Positions 9,968 through 18,892 of a DNA stretch of 64,000 nt are shown piece after piece (position 1 is the first letter of the stretch; every line of letters begins with the position of its first letter). The stretch is from Clostridium sp. 1001271st1 H5. GTDB taxonomy: Bacteria > Bacillota > Clostridia > Lachnospirales > Lachnospiraceae. The stretch is taken from assembly GCF_005845215.1 (NCBI RefSeq), contig NZ_SPHO01000003.1, positions 248,001 to 312,000 on the forward strand, written 5' to 3'. Below the pieces are notes generated by a model. The model saw only the letters and a list, made by a program, of their open reading frames with translations, was not told where the DNA came from and ran no database searches. Both the position numbers and the translations under genes were made by a program.

Positions 9968-11422
9968 ATGACCAGACGAAGGATGCTGACAGGATGGGCC
10001 ATAGGATTACTGATGGGGATAATGGCTGCCGGTACTGCTTTGGGAGCGGAATCCGGGTGGAAGACAGAAGACGGAGTCCTCAAATTCGTGGATACCAAGG
10101 GAAATTATGTGACAAATGAATGGAGGACCCGGGACGGAAAATCATACTTCCTGGGAAGCGACGGGGAGATTGAAAAGAGTACCTGGATTGAGAATACATA
10201 TTATGTGGATGACAAGGGAGTCATGGTGAAGAATTCCTGGGTCCATACAGACGGAAGGGACGGCCTGAAGGAAGAGGGCTGGTATTTCCTGGGCAGGAAC
10301 GGCAAGACAGAGGAAGGCTGGAAGAACGTGGGAGACGGCCGCTATAATTTTGACAGCGACGGTAAGATGCGCACGGGCTGGTTTTATGAGGGCGATCATA
10401 TCTATTATCTGGGCGGCAAGGACGACGGGGCCATGAGACGGGGATGGGTATGCCTGGAATTTGATGAGGATAACCTGCCTGAGATTGGTGATATATCCAA
10501 GGAGTATAAGAAGGCGGATGAGAATTCCCGTTGGTTTTTCTTCCAGAATAACGGCAAGGCCAAGCGTTCCCTGACCGGCAGCTATGACCAGGAGACAATC
10601 CACGGAGAAAAGTTTTATTTTGACCGGAATGGAGTCATGCTCACTGGCTGGCATGCTGTGAAGGAAAAAGCGGACAGTGACGATGCCACGGGCATCAGCC
10701 GCTTTGTGTATCTGGGCGGTAAGGACGACGGAGCCATTGCAAAGGGACAGTGGAAACAGCTATCTGAACATCCGGGTGATTCCGGCGACGGGGCAGCCAT
10801 CTCCAGGAAAGGGGAAGAGGAGCTTCCTAAGGAAGGGGATAAGGAGTGGTATTACTTTGAGAAAAACGGCACTCCCGCATACCTTAAGACCGGTATCGCC
10901 ACCATGAATGCGGCCACAATCCGGGTGGACGGTGAGAATTATTTTGTGAATCAGTATGGATGCAGAAGGAACGGTCTGGTTAAGATTGTTTCCGGCGGCC
11001 GTGTGATGGTGGGGTATTTTGGAGAGAAAGGGTCTGACGGCAGGATGCGCACCGGCAGGAATACCGGCATTGCGGATGACGACGGCAAGCGCTGCACCTT
11101 CTACTTCAACACTTCCGGGTCCAATAAGGGCGCTGGCTTCAGCGGAGAAAAGGATGGATTCCTGTACTATAACGGACTGCTGGTGACAGCGGACGGGGAT
11201 TCCCGGTATGAGGTTTACAAGGTGGAGGGAACGTATTATCTGGTCAATGAATCAGGTAAGGTACAGACCGATGAAAAGGCCTACAAGATTGACGGTGATT
11301 ATGCCTATTATGTGGAGGACAGGGAAGTGTTTTATACGGATGAAGGCGGAAAGAAGACGAAAAAGGCAGACAGCAGTTCCTCACTTCCGGATTTCACCTG
11401 TGACCAGGTATATGAGCTTTGA
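9968..11422 (+). CDS. Secreted cell-wall-binding repeat protein
   Basis: 484 residues: a signal peptide (about 1-26, ending GTALGAES), then aromatic/Gly repeats of the choline/cell-wall-binding type almost to the end, for example GWYFLGRNGKTEEGW and YNFDSDGKMRTGWFYEG. Insertions rich in Lys, Glu and Asp separate some repeats. No enzymatic domain is visible, so it is a surface-associated binding protein of unknown role. An in-frame GTG at 9959 lies inside the AAGGAGG Shine-Dalgarno. The ATG at 9968, eight bases downstream, is the better start. It is a single-gene unit followed by a terminator. Confidence 0.88.
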   Translation: MTRRRMLTGWAIGLLMGIMAAGTALGAESGWKTEDGVLKFVDTKGNYVTNEWRTRDGKSYFLGSDGEIEKSTWIENTYYVDDKGVMVKNSWVHTDGRDGLKEEGWYFLGRNGKTEEGWKNVGDGRYNFDSDGKMRTGWFYEGDHIYYLGGKDDGAMRRGWVCLEFDEDNLPEIGDISKEYKKADENSRWFFFQNNGKAKRSLTGSYDQETIHGEKFYFDRNGVMLTGWHAVKEKADSDDATGISRFVYLGGKDDGAIAKGQWKQLSEHPGDSGDGAAISRKGEEELPKEGDKEWYYFEKNGTPAYLKTGIATMNAATIRVDGENYFVNQYGCRRNGLVKIVSGGRVMVGYFGEKGSDGRMRTGRNTGIADDDGKRCTFYFNTSGSNKGAGFSGEKDGFLYYNGLLVTADGDSRYEVYKVEGTYYLVNESGKVQTDEKAYKIDGDYAYYVEDREVFYTDEGGKKTKKADSSSSLPDFTCDQVYEL

Positions 11423-11473
11423 TGAGATACGGGCTTTGAAAGCATATGAGCTTAAGCGGCCCGCAGAGGTTGG

Positions 11474-11517
11474 AAAGGGACGGCTTCCGCCATGGTGGCG
11501 GAGGGGACGTCCCTTTT
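11474..11517 (+). terminator. Terminator after the cell-wall-binding protein
   Basis: AAAGGGACG pairs with CGTCCCTTT around a nested TCCGCCATGGTGGCGGA hairpin, followed by a short T-run. Confidence 0.8.
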
Positions 11518-11648
11518 AGGTTGTAGTTGAAAAAAGAAATACGGTCTGATATACTGAAATGGCGGGAAGTATCTTGTATACAGTATAAAGATAAGCCGGG
11601 GGCTTTCAGCCTCATGGCAGCTTGAAAACGCCTTATAAAATGAGGAGA

Positions 11649-11671
11649 CCCCGATTGTATAACAACCGGGG
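11649..11671 (+). other. Short GC-clamped hairpin without T-run
   Basis: CCCCG-A-TTGT, loop ATA, then ACAA-C-CGGGG. The stem has one mismatch. It lies in an otherwise A+T-rich stretch about 105 bp before the promoter of the next gene. The function is unknown. Confidence 0.5.
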
Positions 11672-11776
11672 CAATTATGAAAAATCTATGTGCAATTTTA
11701 CTATTTATCATTTGTAAATGTAACTTGTTCTTATGAAAATAGTATAAAAAATAAATGTGAACGAAATGTGAATTTG

Positions 11777-11806
11777 TTGTAAACAGATTATGAAACATTA
11801 TATATT
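11777..11806 (+). promoter_or_regulatory. Candidate promoter of the pyrophosphatase
   Basis: TTGTAA (11777-11782), an 18-bp spacer and TATATT (11801-11806), ending 29 bp before the start codon. Confidence 0.6.
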
Positions 11807-11835
11807 ACCATAGATGCAGAATCGAGGGAGAGAAA

Positions 11836-13506
11836 ATGGAACAGGAATTAAAGAGAAAGACAACGGTCATCGGACACAGGAATCCTGACACGGATTCCAT
11901 TTGTTCGGCCATCTGTTATGCCAACTTAAAGAGGGCAATTACAGGGGATGCCTATGTTCCGGCCAGGGCAGGCCATGTGAACGGGGAGACTAAGTTTGTC
12001 CTGGACTACTTTGGCATGGAGGAGCCCAAGCTGGTGGAGGATGTGAGGACCCAGGTAAAGGACATTGAAATCAGGAAGACCAGAGGGGTGGCGGACAATA
12101 TTTCCCTAAAAAAAGCATGGAATATCATGCAGGAAAACAATGTGGTGACCATTCCTTCGGTCAGGCCCGACGGCACCCTGGTGGGACTTATCACGGTGGG
12201 CGATATCACAAAGACCTATATGAATATTTACGACAGCAGCATCCTGTCTAAAGCCAATACCCAGTATTCCAATATTATTGAGACGCTGGAAGCCGACCTG
12301 GTGGTGGGAAATGCGGACGTGTATTTTGACAGGGGAAAGGTGCTGATTGCAGCCGCCAATCCTGACCTGATGGAATTTTACATTGAACCCCATGACCTGG
12401 TCATACTGGGCAACCGCTATGAGTCACAGCTCTGCGCCATTGAGATGGGGGCTGACTGCATTATTGTGTGTGAGGGAGCAGGCGTGTCCATGACCATTAA
12501 GAAGATTGCCCAGGACAGGGGATGCACGGTTATTGCCACCACCTATGACACGTATACGGCGGCCCGTCTGATTAACCAGAGCATGCCCATCAGCTATTTC
12601 ATGACCAGGGAGCATCTGATTACCTTTAACAGCGATGATTACACGGATGAAATCCGGGAGGTCATGGCCAGCAAGCGGTACCGGGATTTCCCCATCCTGG
12701 ACAAGGAGGGAAGGTATCTGGGCATGATTTCACGCAGGAACCTGCTGGGCGCCAAGGGCAAGCAGGTAATCCTGGTGGACCACAATGAGAAGAGCCAGGC
12801 AGTGGCAGGCATTGAGAGCGCTGAAATCATGGAAATCATCGACCACCACAGGCTGGGAACCGTCCAGACCATGGCTCCGGTGTTTTTCCGCAACCAGCCC
12901 CTGGGCTGTACGGCCACCATCATTTACCAGATGTACCTGGAAAATAAGGTGGAGATTGAGCCGAAGATTGCCGGACTGCTGTGCAGCGCCATTGTGTCGG
13001 ATACCCTGCTGTTCCGCTCTCCGACCTGTACCCCGGTGGATGAGATGGCAGCCAGGTCCCTGGCCTCCATTGCGGGCCTGGATATTGAGAAATATGCCAT
13101 GGAGATGTTCGGAGCCGGCAGTAATCTGAAGGATAAGTCCGACGAGGAGATATTTTACCAGGATTTTAAGAAATTCTCAGTTGGCAAGGCGCTGATTGGC
13201 GTGGGACAGATTACGTCCTTAAATGACATAGAGCTGGATACCCTGAAGGCGAAGATGCTGGGATATATGGAAAAGGCAAAGGAGAGCAACAGCCTGGATA
13301 TGGTGTTTTTCATGCTGACCAACATACTGATGGAATCCACAAATCTGATTTGCCACGGGCAGGGCGCGGTGCAGCTGGCGGCCAAGGCATTTCACCTGGA
13401 TATGGAGGAGGCAACACAACAGCAGGAACCGGTGCTGGGTCTGCCCGGAGTGGTATCGCGCAAGAAGCAGCTGATTCCGGAGCTGATGCTGGCAGAGCAG
13501 GATTAG
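11836..13506 (+). CDS. ppaC: Manganese-dependent inorganic pyrophosphatase with CBS and DRTGG domains (family II)
   Basis: 556 residues. The N-terminal DHH motifs GHRNPDTDSICSAI and later EIIDHHRLG are the Mn2+/Co2+ ligands of family II pyrophosphatases. Between them (about 70-310) lie two CBS repeats, for example FPILDKEGRYLGMISRRNLLG, flanking a DRTGG-like domain. This arrangement is known for nucleotide-regulated pyrophosphatases of clostridia (AMP inhibits, ATP or diadenosine polyphosphates activate). It hydrolyses PPi to phosphate in the cytoplasm. GAGGGAGAG precedes the ATG. The flavin reductase starts 17 bp after the stop, so they may be co-transcribed. Confidence 0.93.
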   Translation: MEQELKRKTTVIGHRNPDTDSICSAICYANLKRAITGDAYVPARAGHVNGETKFVLDYFGMEEPKLVEDVRTQVKDIEIRKTRGVADNISLKKAWNIMQENNVVTIPSVRPDGTLVGLITVGDITKTYMNIYDSSILSKANTQYSNIIETLEADLVVGNADVYFDRGKVLIAAANPDLMEFYIEPHDLVILGNRYESQLCAIEMGADCIIVCEGAGVSMTIKKIAQDRGCTVIATTYDTYTAARLINQSMPISYFMTREHLITFNSDDYTDEIREVMASKRYRDFPILDKEGRYLGMISRRNLLGAKGKQVILVDHNEKSQAVAGIESAEIMEIIDHHRLGTVQTMAPVFFRNQPLGCTATIIYQMYLENKVEIEPKIAGLLCSAIVSDTLLFRSPTCTPVDEMAARSLASIAGLDIEKYAMEMFGAGSNLKDKSDEEIFYQDFKKFSVGKALIGVGQITSLNDIELDTLKAKMLGYMEKAKESNSLDMVFFMLTNILMESTNLICHGQGAVQLAAKAFHLDMEEATQQQEPVLGLPGVVSRKKQLIPELMLAEQD

Positions 13507-13523
13507 GGCAGGAGGAATATGAT

Positions 13524-14114
13524 ATGTCAAAGGAATACTGGAAACCAGGGAACATGCTCTACCCGGTGCCGGCCGTTATGGTCAGCTGCGGCAGAGAGGG
13601 GGAGACTCCTAATATCATCACAGTGGCCTGGGCGGGCACCATATGTTCAGACCCGGCCATGGTGTCCATATCCGTGCGCAAAGAGCGCTTTTCCCACAGC
13701 ATCATCAAGGATACCGGAGAATTTGTAATCAATCTGGTGAATAAACGGCTGGTACGGGCCACGGATTACTGCGGCGTCAGGTCCGGCAGGGATGTGGATA
13801 AGTTTAAGGAGACAAGGCTTACACCGCAGGCATCCAGGTATGTGAAGGCGCCGGGGGTGGAGGAAAGTCCGGTGAACATTGAGTGCAGAGTGGTGGAAGT
13901 AAAGGAACTGGGAAGTCATGATATGTTCATTGCCCAGGTGCTGGGAGTGACCATTGACAACCAGTATATGGACGACAGGGGGAAATTTAATCTCAATGCA
14001 TCAGGGCTGGTGAGCTATTCCCACGGTGAGTATTTTGAGTTGGGAAAGAAGCTGGGAAGCTTTGGATATTCGGTGAAGAAGCCGATTAAAAAGAAGACTG
14101 CAAGGAGGAAATAA
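13524..14114 (+). CDS. Flavin reductase-like FMN-binding protein
   Basis: 196 residues with the flavin-reductase-like split-barrel pattern: PAVMVSC, NIITVAWAGTICSDPAMVSISV and SHSIIKDTGEFVINL near the N-terminus. It probably binds FMN. Whether it is a reductase for an acceptor or a stand-alone flavoprotein cannot be told. The AGGAGG in GGCAGGAGGAATATG sits nine bases before the ATG at 13524. The C-terminus is Lys/Arg-rich (PIKKKTARRK). The next gene starts two bases after the stop, so the two are translationally linked. Confidence 0.88.
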   Translation: MSKEYWKPGNMLYPVPAVMVSCGREGETPNIITVAWAGTICSDPAMVSISVRKERFSHSIIKDTGEFVINLVNKRLVRATDYCGVRSGRDVDKFKETRLTPQASRYVKAPGVEESPVNIECRVVEVKELGSHDMFIAQVLGVTIDNQYMDDRGKFNLNASGLVSYSHGEYFELGKKLGSFGYSVKKPIKKKTARRK

Positions 14115-14116
14115 AC

Positions 14117-14761
14117 GTGAAACCGAATATTACCATGATAGGCATGCCGTCCTCGGGCAAGAGCACCATTGGGGTCCTGTTGGCCAAAAGGCTGGGATTT
14201 TCCTTTGTGGACGTGGACATTGTGATACAGGAAAAGGAAGGCAAGCTTTTAAAGGAAATCATTGCGGAAGAGGGCATGGACGGATTCCTGAAGGTGGAGG
14301 AGAGGATTAATGCCGGACTGGATGTGGCCCTCTCTGTCATTGCCCCCGGCGGCAGTGTCATATACGGGGAAAAGGCCATGGAGCATCTGAAGGAAATCAG
14401 CGAAGTAGTTTATCTGAAGATGAGCTATGAGGAGATGGAAAAGCGCATTGGCAATGTGGTGGACCGCGGCGTTGCCCTGAAGCCGGGTTTTACCCTTCGG
14501 GACCTTTACAATGAGCGTGTGCCCTATTATGAGAAATATGCGGACATTACCATTGATGAGGAGGGAAAGACTCCGGGCGACACAGTGGATGCTCTGAGGG
14601 ACATCATAGAGGGTATGATGGACCGCAATATGATTGAGCGCATTGTGGAGGAACAGAAGAAGATTCTGGAGGAAAAAGACCGCAGGATAGAAGCTTATGA
14701 AGCTGAGATTGCGGCCCTTAAGGAGGAGCTTGCGCTTCTCAGGTCTGCCGGGACAGTATAA
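14117..14761 (+). CDS. Shikimate kinase-like P-loop kinase with C-terminal coiled coil
   Basis: 214 residues with a GTG start preceded by AAGGAGG. The Walker A loop GMPSSGKST (about 9-17), VDVDIVIQ, the Gly-rich APGGSVIYG and the late ERVPYYEKYADI follow the shikimate kinase fold. The shikimate-binding residues are not conserved well enough to name the substrate. The last 45 or so residues (from ERIVEEQKKILEEKDRR) form a charged coiled coil absent from ordinary AroK. It has no aro gene neighbours and is paired with the flavin reductase. I treat it as a paralogous kinase of unknown substrate. Confidence 0.8.
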   Translation: MKPNITMIGMPSSGKSTIGVLLAKRLGFSFVDVDIVIQEKEGKLLKEIIAEEGMDGFLKVEERINAGLDVALSVIAPGGSVIYGEKAMEHLKEISEVVYLKMSYEEMEKRIGNVVDRGVALKPGFTLRDLYNERVPYYEKYADITIDEEGKTPGDTVDALRDIIEGMMDRNMIERIVEEQKKILEEKDRRIEAYEAEIAALKEELALLRSAGTV

Positions 14762-14773
14762 GCGGAGGATAGA

Positions 14774-14828
14774 AAAAGGTCCTTTCTGCTCTTTGGAATA
14801 TCCAAAGATTCAGAAAGAACCTTTTTTT
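14774..14828 (+). terminator. Strong intrinsic terminator
   Basis: AAAAAGGT and CTTTCTG pair with CAGAAAG and ACCTTTTTTT around an inner CTTTGGATATTCCAAAG-like loop. It separates the kinase operon from the convergent membrane-protein gene. Confidence 0.85.
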
Positions 14829-14859
14829 GTTTTAATGGATACGGGATGTAAACCCGGTA

Positions 14860-15153
14860 CTACAGCATTTCCATATAAGCCAGAAGCTTGTCGGCCAGGT
14901 CCAGCCCCACGTATACCAGAATTCCCAGGATAACCAGAGCTGCCGCCAGGAATACCAGCTTATAAACCAGATAAGCCTTGGCAAAGTCACGCAGCTGGTT
15001 TTCCTTTTTACCAAAGGCCAGGCAGAGCAGGTAAATCCACCCGGCGATGGGGATGTTCATGCACATGAATGTGAGGAACCAGCGCCTGGGCGGCATGCGG
15101 TAGGGATTGGTATCAGCCTGTCCTGTTTTTTTGTGTGAATCAGTTTTCATCAT
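14860..15153 (-). CDS. Small two-TM membrane protein
   Basis: 97 residues with a polar N-terminus (about 1-22) and two hydrophobic helices (about 27-46 and 64-85). I do not recognise the family. It begins inside the last codons of the penicillin-binding protein gene (14-bp overlap), with GGAGGC eight bases before the ATG, so it is translationally coupled to the PBP. It may be a partner or regulator of that enzyme, but nothing in its sequence proves this. Confidence 0.7.
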   Translation of the reverse strand: MMKTDSHKKTGQADTNPYRMPPRRWFLTFMCMNIPIAGWIYLLCLAFGKKENQLRDFAKAYLVYKLVFLAAALVILGILVYVGLDLADKLLAYMEML

Positions 15154-17959
15154 CCGGTCTGCCTCCTGGTCCGTAGTATTCCATGTTGTTCCACTTGAAT
15201 TTCTCGCTGTTTAAGGAGGAGCGCAGCTGGTTCTGCTGCACCTGTACCTGCTGTTCAGCCTGCTTCATGGCTGCCTCCTCGGCAGCCCTGCTCTCTGCCT
15301 GGGATGCATTCCACTGGTCCTCTGTGGGCAGGGCGGAAATCCGTGTGATGGCTGCCTGGAGCCGGTCGGAAAGCGCCTGCTGTTCCGGGTCCCCGGCCAC
15401 CAGGGAAAGCTTGCCGATGGCATCCTGTACCAGGTCCTGGGCGTCCCGTTTCTGGTATTCCAGTTCCTCCACAGCCTGAAGGGCCTGTAGGAATTCGTTT
15501 TTCCTTGTATCCTTCTCAGCCTGTTTCCGGTTTTCCTCAGCCTGCTTTTCAGCCTCTTCCCTGGCTCTGGCATCGTCAATGGCCTTCTGTTTCTCGTACA
15601 GGGCAATGGTGTCTCCCATCTGGCTGATGATTCCTGCAAAATAGTCGTATCGGTCTTCCACCTGCTCCAGCATACCGGCCCTCAGCTCCCCGTCGTCCAG
15701 AAGGGGCAGGCGGGAGGTAATGTCCTGGTATTGGCTCTTAACCGCATAGGTATCCTCCACAGAACTGATTTCCCTTGTGGTGAATTCCAGGATATCCTGC
15801 TCCAGCTGCCTGGTCAGCTGTTCCTGCTCCTTTTGGTGGAGGCTTTGCTGGGCGCGGAACTCAGCCGTGGTACTGAAATAATCTTCAATTCCTGTCCTGG
15901 GGTCAGCCTTCCGTTCCACGCTTTCAGGCTGCTCCCAATCCCAGGGCTCTAATCCCTCATGAATCTGGTTCATGATATTTTTCCATATCTTCCCGGCGTA
16001 GGTGCTGCCGTAGATACCGGGCATCCTGCGGGGAATGTCGTAGCCCACCCACACAGCCGTGGTGTAGTAGCGGGTGTAGCCGCAGAACCAGGTGTCCTTA
16101 CTGCTGTTGGTGGTTCCTGTTTTGCCGGCTGCCGGCATGCCGTTATCCAGTTCCAGTCCCCGTCCGGTGCCGTAGGGGGAGGTCATGGTGCCTTTCAGGA
16201 TATCGGTGAGCATGAAGGCGGAATCATCCCGGTAAACCTGTCTGGCGGCAGGCGTCAAATCCTTGGTCAGGTCGCCGTCGTGCTCATGGATGATTTGGGT
16301 GATGCAGGTGCGGTCGTTGTAAACCCCGTAATTGGCCAGGGCGCTGTAGCCCTTTGCCATATCCACTACACGGACGCCGTTGGTAAAGCCTCCGATACTG
16401 AGGGAGGGTACGCCGTTGTCAACATATGTAAGCTTCTGGAACTCCATTTCACCCAGATAGCTGAGTCCGTAATTTACACCGATGTCCTCCAGAATCTGCC
16501 AGGCCACTGTGTTGAGGCTGCGGTTCAGGGCTTCCCGGACCGTAACGTTTCCATGGTAATTGCCGCCGCTGTTGGAGGGCCCGTCCTCCCATTTGTGGTC
16601 GTCAACCATGCGGGTGGGATAATACTCCCCGGTGTCGAAAGCAGGGCCGTAATCAATCAGGGGTTTAATGGTGCTGCCCGGCTGTCTGGCGCTTAGGTAG
16701 GCCCGGTTGAACTGGTCCTCATTTCCCCGGCCGCCCACAATGGCCACCACATAGTTGGACTGGTTGTCCACAATGACGCCTGCGCCCTGGAGGGCGTACT
16801 TGCCGTTGTCCTGCAGTTCTGTGTAGGAGGCCAGACCCTGGTCAATGTCTGCCTGAAGCATGTCCTGAAGACTGCTGTCCAGGGAAGTATATATCTTGAA
16901 GCCGCCTGCGCGGATCAGGTCCGACTTTTCCGTATAGGCAGTGGTATACCGTTCCATGTAGGAATTGTAGTCATCCTTGTCCTCAAAGGTGTAGCGGAAC
17001 TCGAAGCCGTCCTTTTTTAACAGCTCCAGGGCAGCGCAGTGAATGGCGTAGCTGCTCTGATAGTTCTCATCCGTGCCTTCGGATTCCTGTTTGACCACAG
17101 TTAGAGGCTTTGACAGGGCTTTTTCGTAATCCTCATCGGACAGTTCGCCTATTTCATTCATGCTCTTTAACACGTCGTTGCGCTTTTCAAGGGAAGCTTT
17201 TGGATGGGCTACCGGGTCGTAGGCCGAGGGACTGTTGCTGATGCCTACCAGGACAGCTGCTTCCTCCACGGTCAGGTCAGCTGCATGCTTGCCGAAATAA
17301 TAGCGGCTGGCAGCTTCCACGCCATAGCACTGGTGGCCATAGAAATTGGTATTGCAGTAAAACTCCATGATATCTGCCTTGGAGTATTTTTTCTCAATCT
17401 CAGGGGCCAGCAGCATTTCCACAATCTTACGGGTGAAGGTCTGTTCCTGGGTCAGGTATGTATTTTTAATAACCTGCTGGGTGATGGTGCTCCCTCCCTG
17501 GGTAACCTGGCCCCTGTGCTTCACCAGAGCCAGACCGGCACGGAAGGTGGCAATCCAGTCCACGCCTGTATGGCTTTTAAAGCGCCGGTCCTCCTGGGCA
17601 ATGTATGCATTCTGAATGTTCATGCTGATGCCGTTTATGCCCACATACTGGTAGTGGCCGGCATTGATAAGTCCTATCTGCCTGCCGTCCTTGTCGTAGA
17701 TTACCGTGTCGGACAGCTGTGAGAAATCCGTGCGTTCCATCTGGGCCAGCTTGTCATACGCCAGTTCGCGGCATTGGTCCAGGTCCGGCCTGACCTTGGC
17801 ATAGATAAGCAGGCACAGGATGGCTCCCAATATGAACCCGGTTGTAATCACGGCCAGAAGGGCGTGGAACAGCCAGCCTGTGATGCCCAGGAGGCTGACC
17901 GCAATGTCGCGGACCACCAGCAGGATTTTTCGTGCAGCCTGTTTCAGTGTATCTTTCAT
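15140..17959 (-). CDS. Class A penicillin-binding protein (glycosyltransferase/transpeptidase, PBP1A type)
   Basis: 939 residues. A cytoplasmic tail and one membrane helix (about 28-52) precede a GT51 domain with catalytic Glu123 in AQEDRRF and GGSTITQQ. The transpeptidase domain has Ser429-x-x-Lys432 in PGSTIKP, the SLN motif in NRSLNT, and KTGT in AAGKTGTTNSS. It polymerises and crosslinks peptidoglycan outside the membrane. After about residue 690 comes an unusual 240-residue tail rich in Glu, Gln, Lys and Ala, predicted coiled coil, ending in a Gly/Pro/Asp-rich tip. A TATAAT on the minus strand at 18066-18071 may be its -10 box. Confidence 0.95.
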   Translation of the reverse strand: MKDTLKQAARKILLVVRDIAVSLLGITGWLFHALLAVITTGFILGAILCLLIYAKVRPDLDQCRELAYDKLAQMERTDFSQLSDTVIYDKDGRQIGLINAGHYQYVGINGISMNIQNAYIAQEDRRFKSHTGVDWIATFRAGLALVKHRGQVTQGGSTITQQVIKNTYLTQEQTFTRKIVEMLLAPEIEKKYSKADIMEFYCNTNFYGHQCYGVEAASRYYFGKHAADLTVEEAAVLVGISNSPSAYDPVAHPKASLEKRNDVLKSMNEIGELSDEDYEKALSKPLTVVKQESEGTDENYQSSYAIHCAALELLKKDGFEFRYTFEDKDDYNSYMERYTTAYTEKSDLIRAGGFKIYTSLDSSLQDMLQADIDQGLASYTELQDNGKYALQGAGVIVDNQSNYVVAIVGGRGNEDQFNRAYLSARQPGSTIKPLIDYGPAFDTGEYYPTRMVDDHKWEDGPSNSGGNYHGNVTVREALNRSLNTVAWQILEDIGVNYGLSYLGEMEFQKLTYVDNGVPSLSIGGFTNGVRVVDMAKGYSALANYGVYNDRTCITQIIHEHDGDLTKDLTPAARQVYRDDSAFMLTDILKGTMTSPYGTGRGLELDNGMPAAGKTGTTNSSKDTWFCGYTRYYTTAVWVGYDIPRRMPGIYGSTYAGKIWKNIMNQIHEGLEPWDWEQPESVERKADPRTGIEDYFSTTAEFRAQQSLHQKEQEQLTRQLEQDILEFTTREISSVEDTYAVKSQYQDITSRLPLLDDGELRAGMLEQVEDRYDYFAGIISQMGDTIALYEKQKAIDDARAREEAEKQAEENRKQAEKDTRKNEFLQALQAVEELEYQKRDAQDLVQDAIGKLSLVAGDPEQQALSDRLQAAITRISALPTEDQWNASQAESRAAEEAAMKQAEQQVQVQQNQLRSSLNSEKFKWNNMEYYGPGGRPDDEN

Positions 17960-18103
17960 AGTCCTCTCTATCCTCTCTGCGCCCGGAACCTGTGGATGAA
18001 TATAAAAATGGGCGCTGATATCTCAATAGGGCTGGAAACATCTGCCAGCCCGTTAAACCATTGATATTATAAGACAGAATGGGAAAAAAGGATAGGGAAA
18101 AGT

Positions 18104-18150
18104 AGAAAAATAAGGACTTTTTCCGCCCAAAGTGGGAGAAAAGCCCTTTT
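18104..18150 (-). terminator. Terminator of the TetR gene
   Basis: On the minus strand AAGGGCTTTTC and CCC pair with GGG and GGAAAAAGTCCTT, followed by ATTTTT. The plus strand also ends in TTTT, so it could act in both directions. Confidence 0.75.
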
Positions 18151-18164
18151 ATTGGAGATAAGAG

Positions 18165-18782
18165 TCAGATTTTGCGCATCAGGAACTGCAGGGTGTGGCA
18201 AGGGATTCCCATGCCCTTTTCCTGCATCTCTGTAAAGGCAGCCAGAATCCGGCCGATTTCCGCCTCGTCCGAGGGTATCAGATGATTGTCCAGGGTGATG
18301 GTCAGCACGGTCAGTACGATTTGGGCTGTTTCCTCCGGAAAGCTGCACTGGATGCTGCCCTCCCGTACGCCCTGCCGGATGATGTCTGCCAGTATGGGCT
18401 TCAGCTTGGTAATGATGATGCGGGAAAACTTCTGGTGTATGAAGGCGCTTTCTTGCTGCTCGTTAAAGGTGCGTATCTCCTCGCGGCGCCTTAATTCCAT
18501 AGAGGAATCCAGACAGGCGTGATATATGATTTCCAGTTTCTGGAAGGCATCCAGGCGGGAGGATGCAGCCAGCTCCCTGCCTTTGTCCAGGACGCGGGAG
18601 TAGTTCCTCTCAATCACTGCATCTATGATATCGTTCTTGGAAGAAAAATAGTAATAGATACTTCCTTTCCCGATACCGGCTTTTTGGGCAATATCACTGA
18701 CGGAAATGGCCTGGACATTGGAGGAACCCATAAGTTCCTGCATGGCATCCAGTATCATCTCCTTTTTATTATGGTTTTGCAT
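18165..18782 (-). CDS. TetR/AcrR family transcriptional regulator
   Basis: 205 residues. The N-terminal HTH reads ISVSDIAQKAGIGKGSIYYYFSSKNDII, a textbook TetR DNA-binding domain. The C-terminal ligand domain is not recognisable further. It is transcribed away from the PPTase-to-ligase operon, and the shared 208-bp gap contains two palindromic sites typical of TetR operators. It is therefore the likely repressor of that operon and of itself. GAGGA seven bases before the ATG supports the start. Confidence 0.92.
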   Translation of the reverse strand: MQNHNKKEMILDAMQELMGSSNVQAISVSDIAQKAGIGKGSIYYYFSSKNDIIDAVIERNYSRVLDKGRELAASSRLDAFQKLEIIYHACLDSSMELRRREEIRTFNEQQESAFIHQKFSRIIITKLKPILADIIRQGVREGSIQCSFPEETAQIVLTVLTITLDNHLIPSDEAEIGRILAAFTEMQEKGMGIPCHTLQFLMRKI

Positions 18783-18817
18783 AAAAAATCCTCGGTATTT
18801 TCTTTAGAATACATCCA

Positions 18818-18826
18818 AGTATAGCA
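18818..18826 (-). promoter_or_regulatory. Extended -10 promoter of the TetR gene
   Basis: TGCTATACT on the minus strand. The expected -35 region (about 18841-18846) directly abuts the upstream operator, so operator binding could shut off this promoter too. Confidence 0.5.
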
Positions 18827-18848
18827 GAATATAAATGAAAACGCTAGA

Positions 18849-18865
18849 CTTGACTGGCGGTCGAA
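18849..18865 (+). promoter_or_regulatory. TetR operator O1 (imperfect palindrome)
   Basis: CTTGACTGGCGGTCGAA shares the right half GGTCGAA and the GAC of the left half with O2. It covers the -35 box of the operon promoter. Confidence 0.65.
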
Positions 18866-18878
18866 AACATGTTATGTT
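18850..18878 (+). promoter_or_regulatory. Promoter of the PPTase/condensation operon
   Basis: TTGACT (18850-18855), exactly 17 bp, then TATGTT (18873-18878). It is embedded between and within the two operator palindromes. Confidence 0.7.
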
Positions 18879-18892
18879 TAATTTAATTCCGG

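Larger units (their letters stand above)
11423..11835. other. 413-bp intergenic region: terminator, small hairpin and promoter
   Basis: No supported gene. It contains the terminator at 11474-11517, a short GC hairpin at 11649-11671, a very A+T-rich stretch and the promoter at 11777-11806. The middle part has no feature I recognise. Confidence 0.6.
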
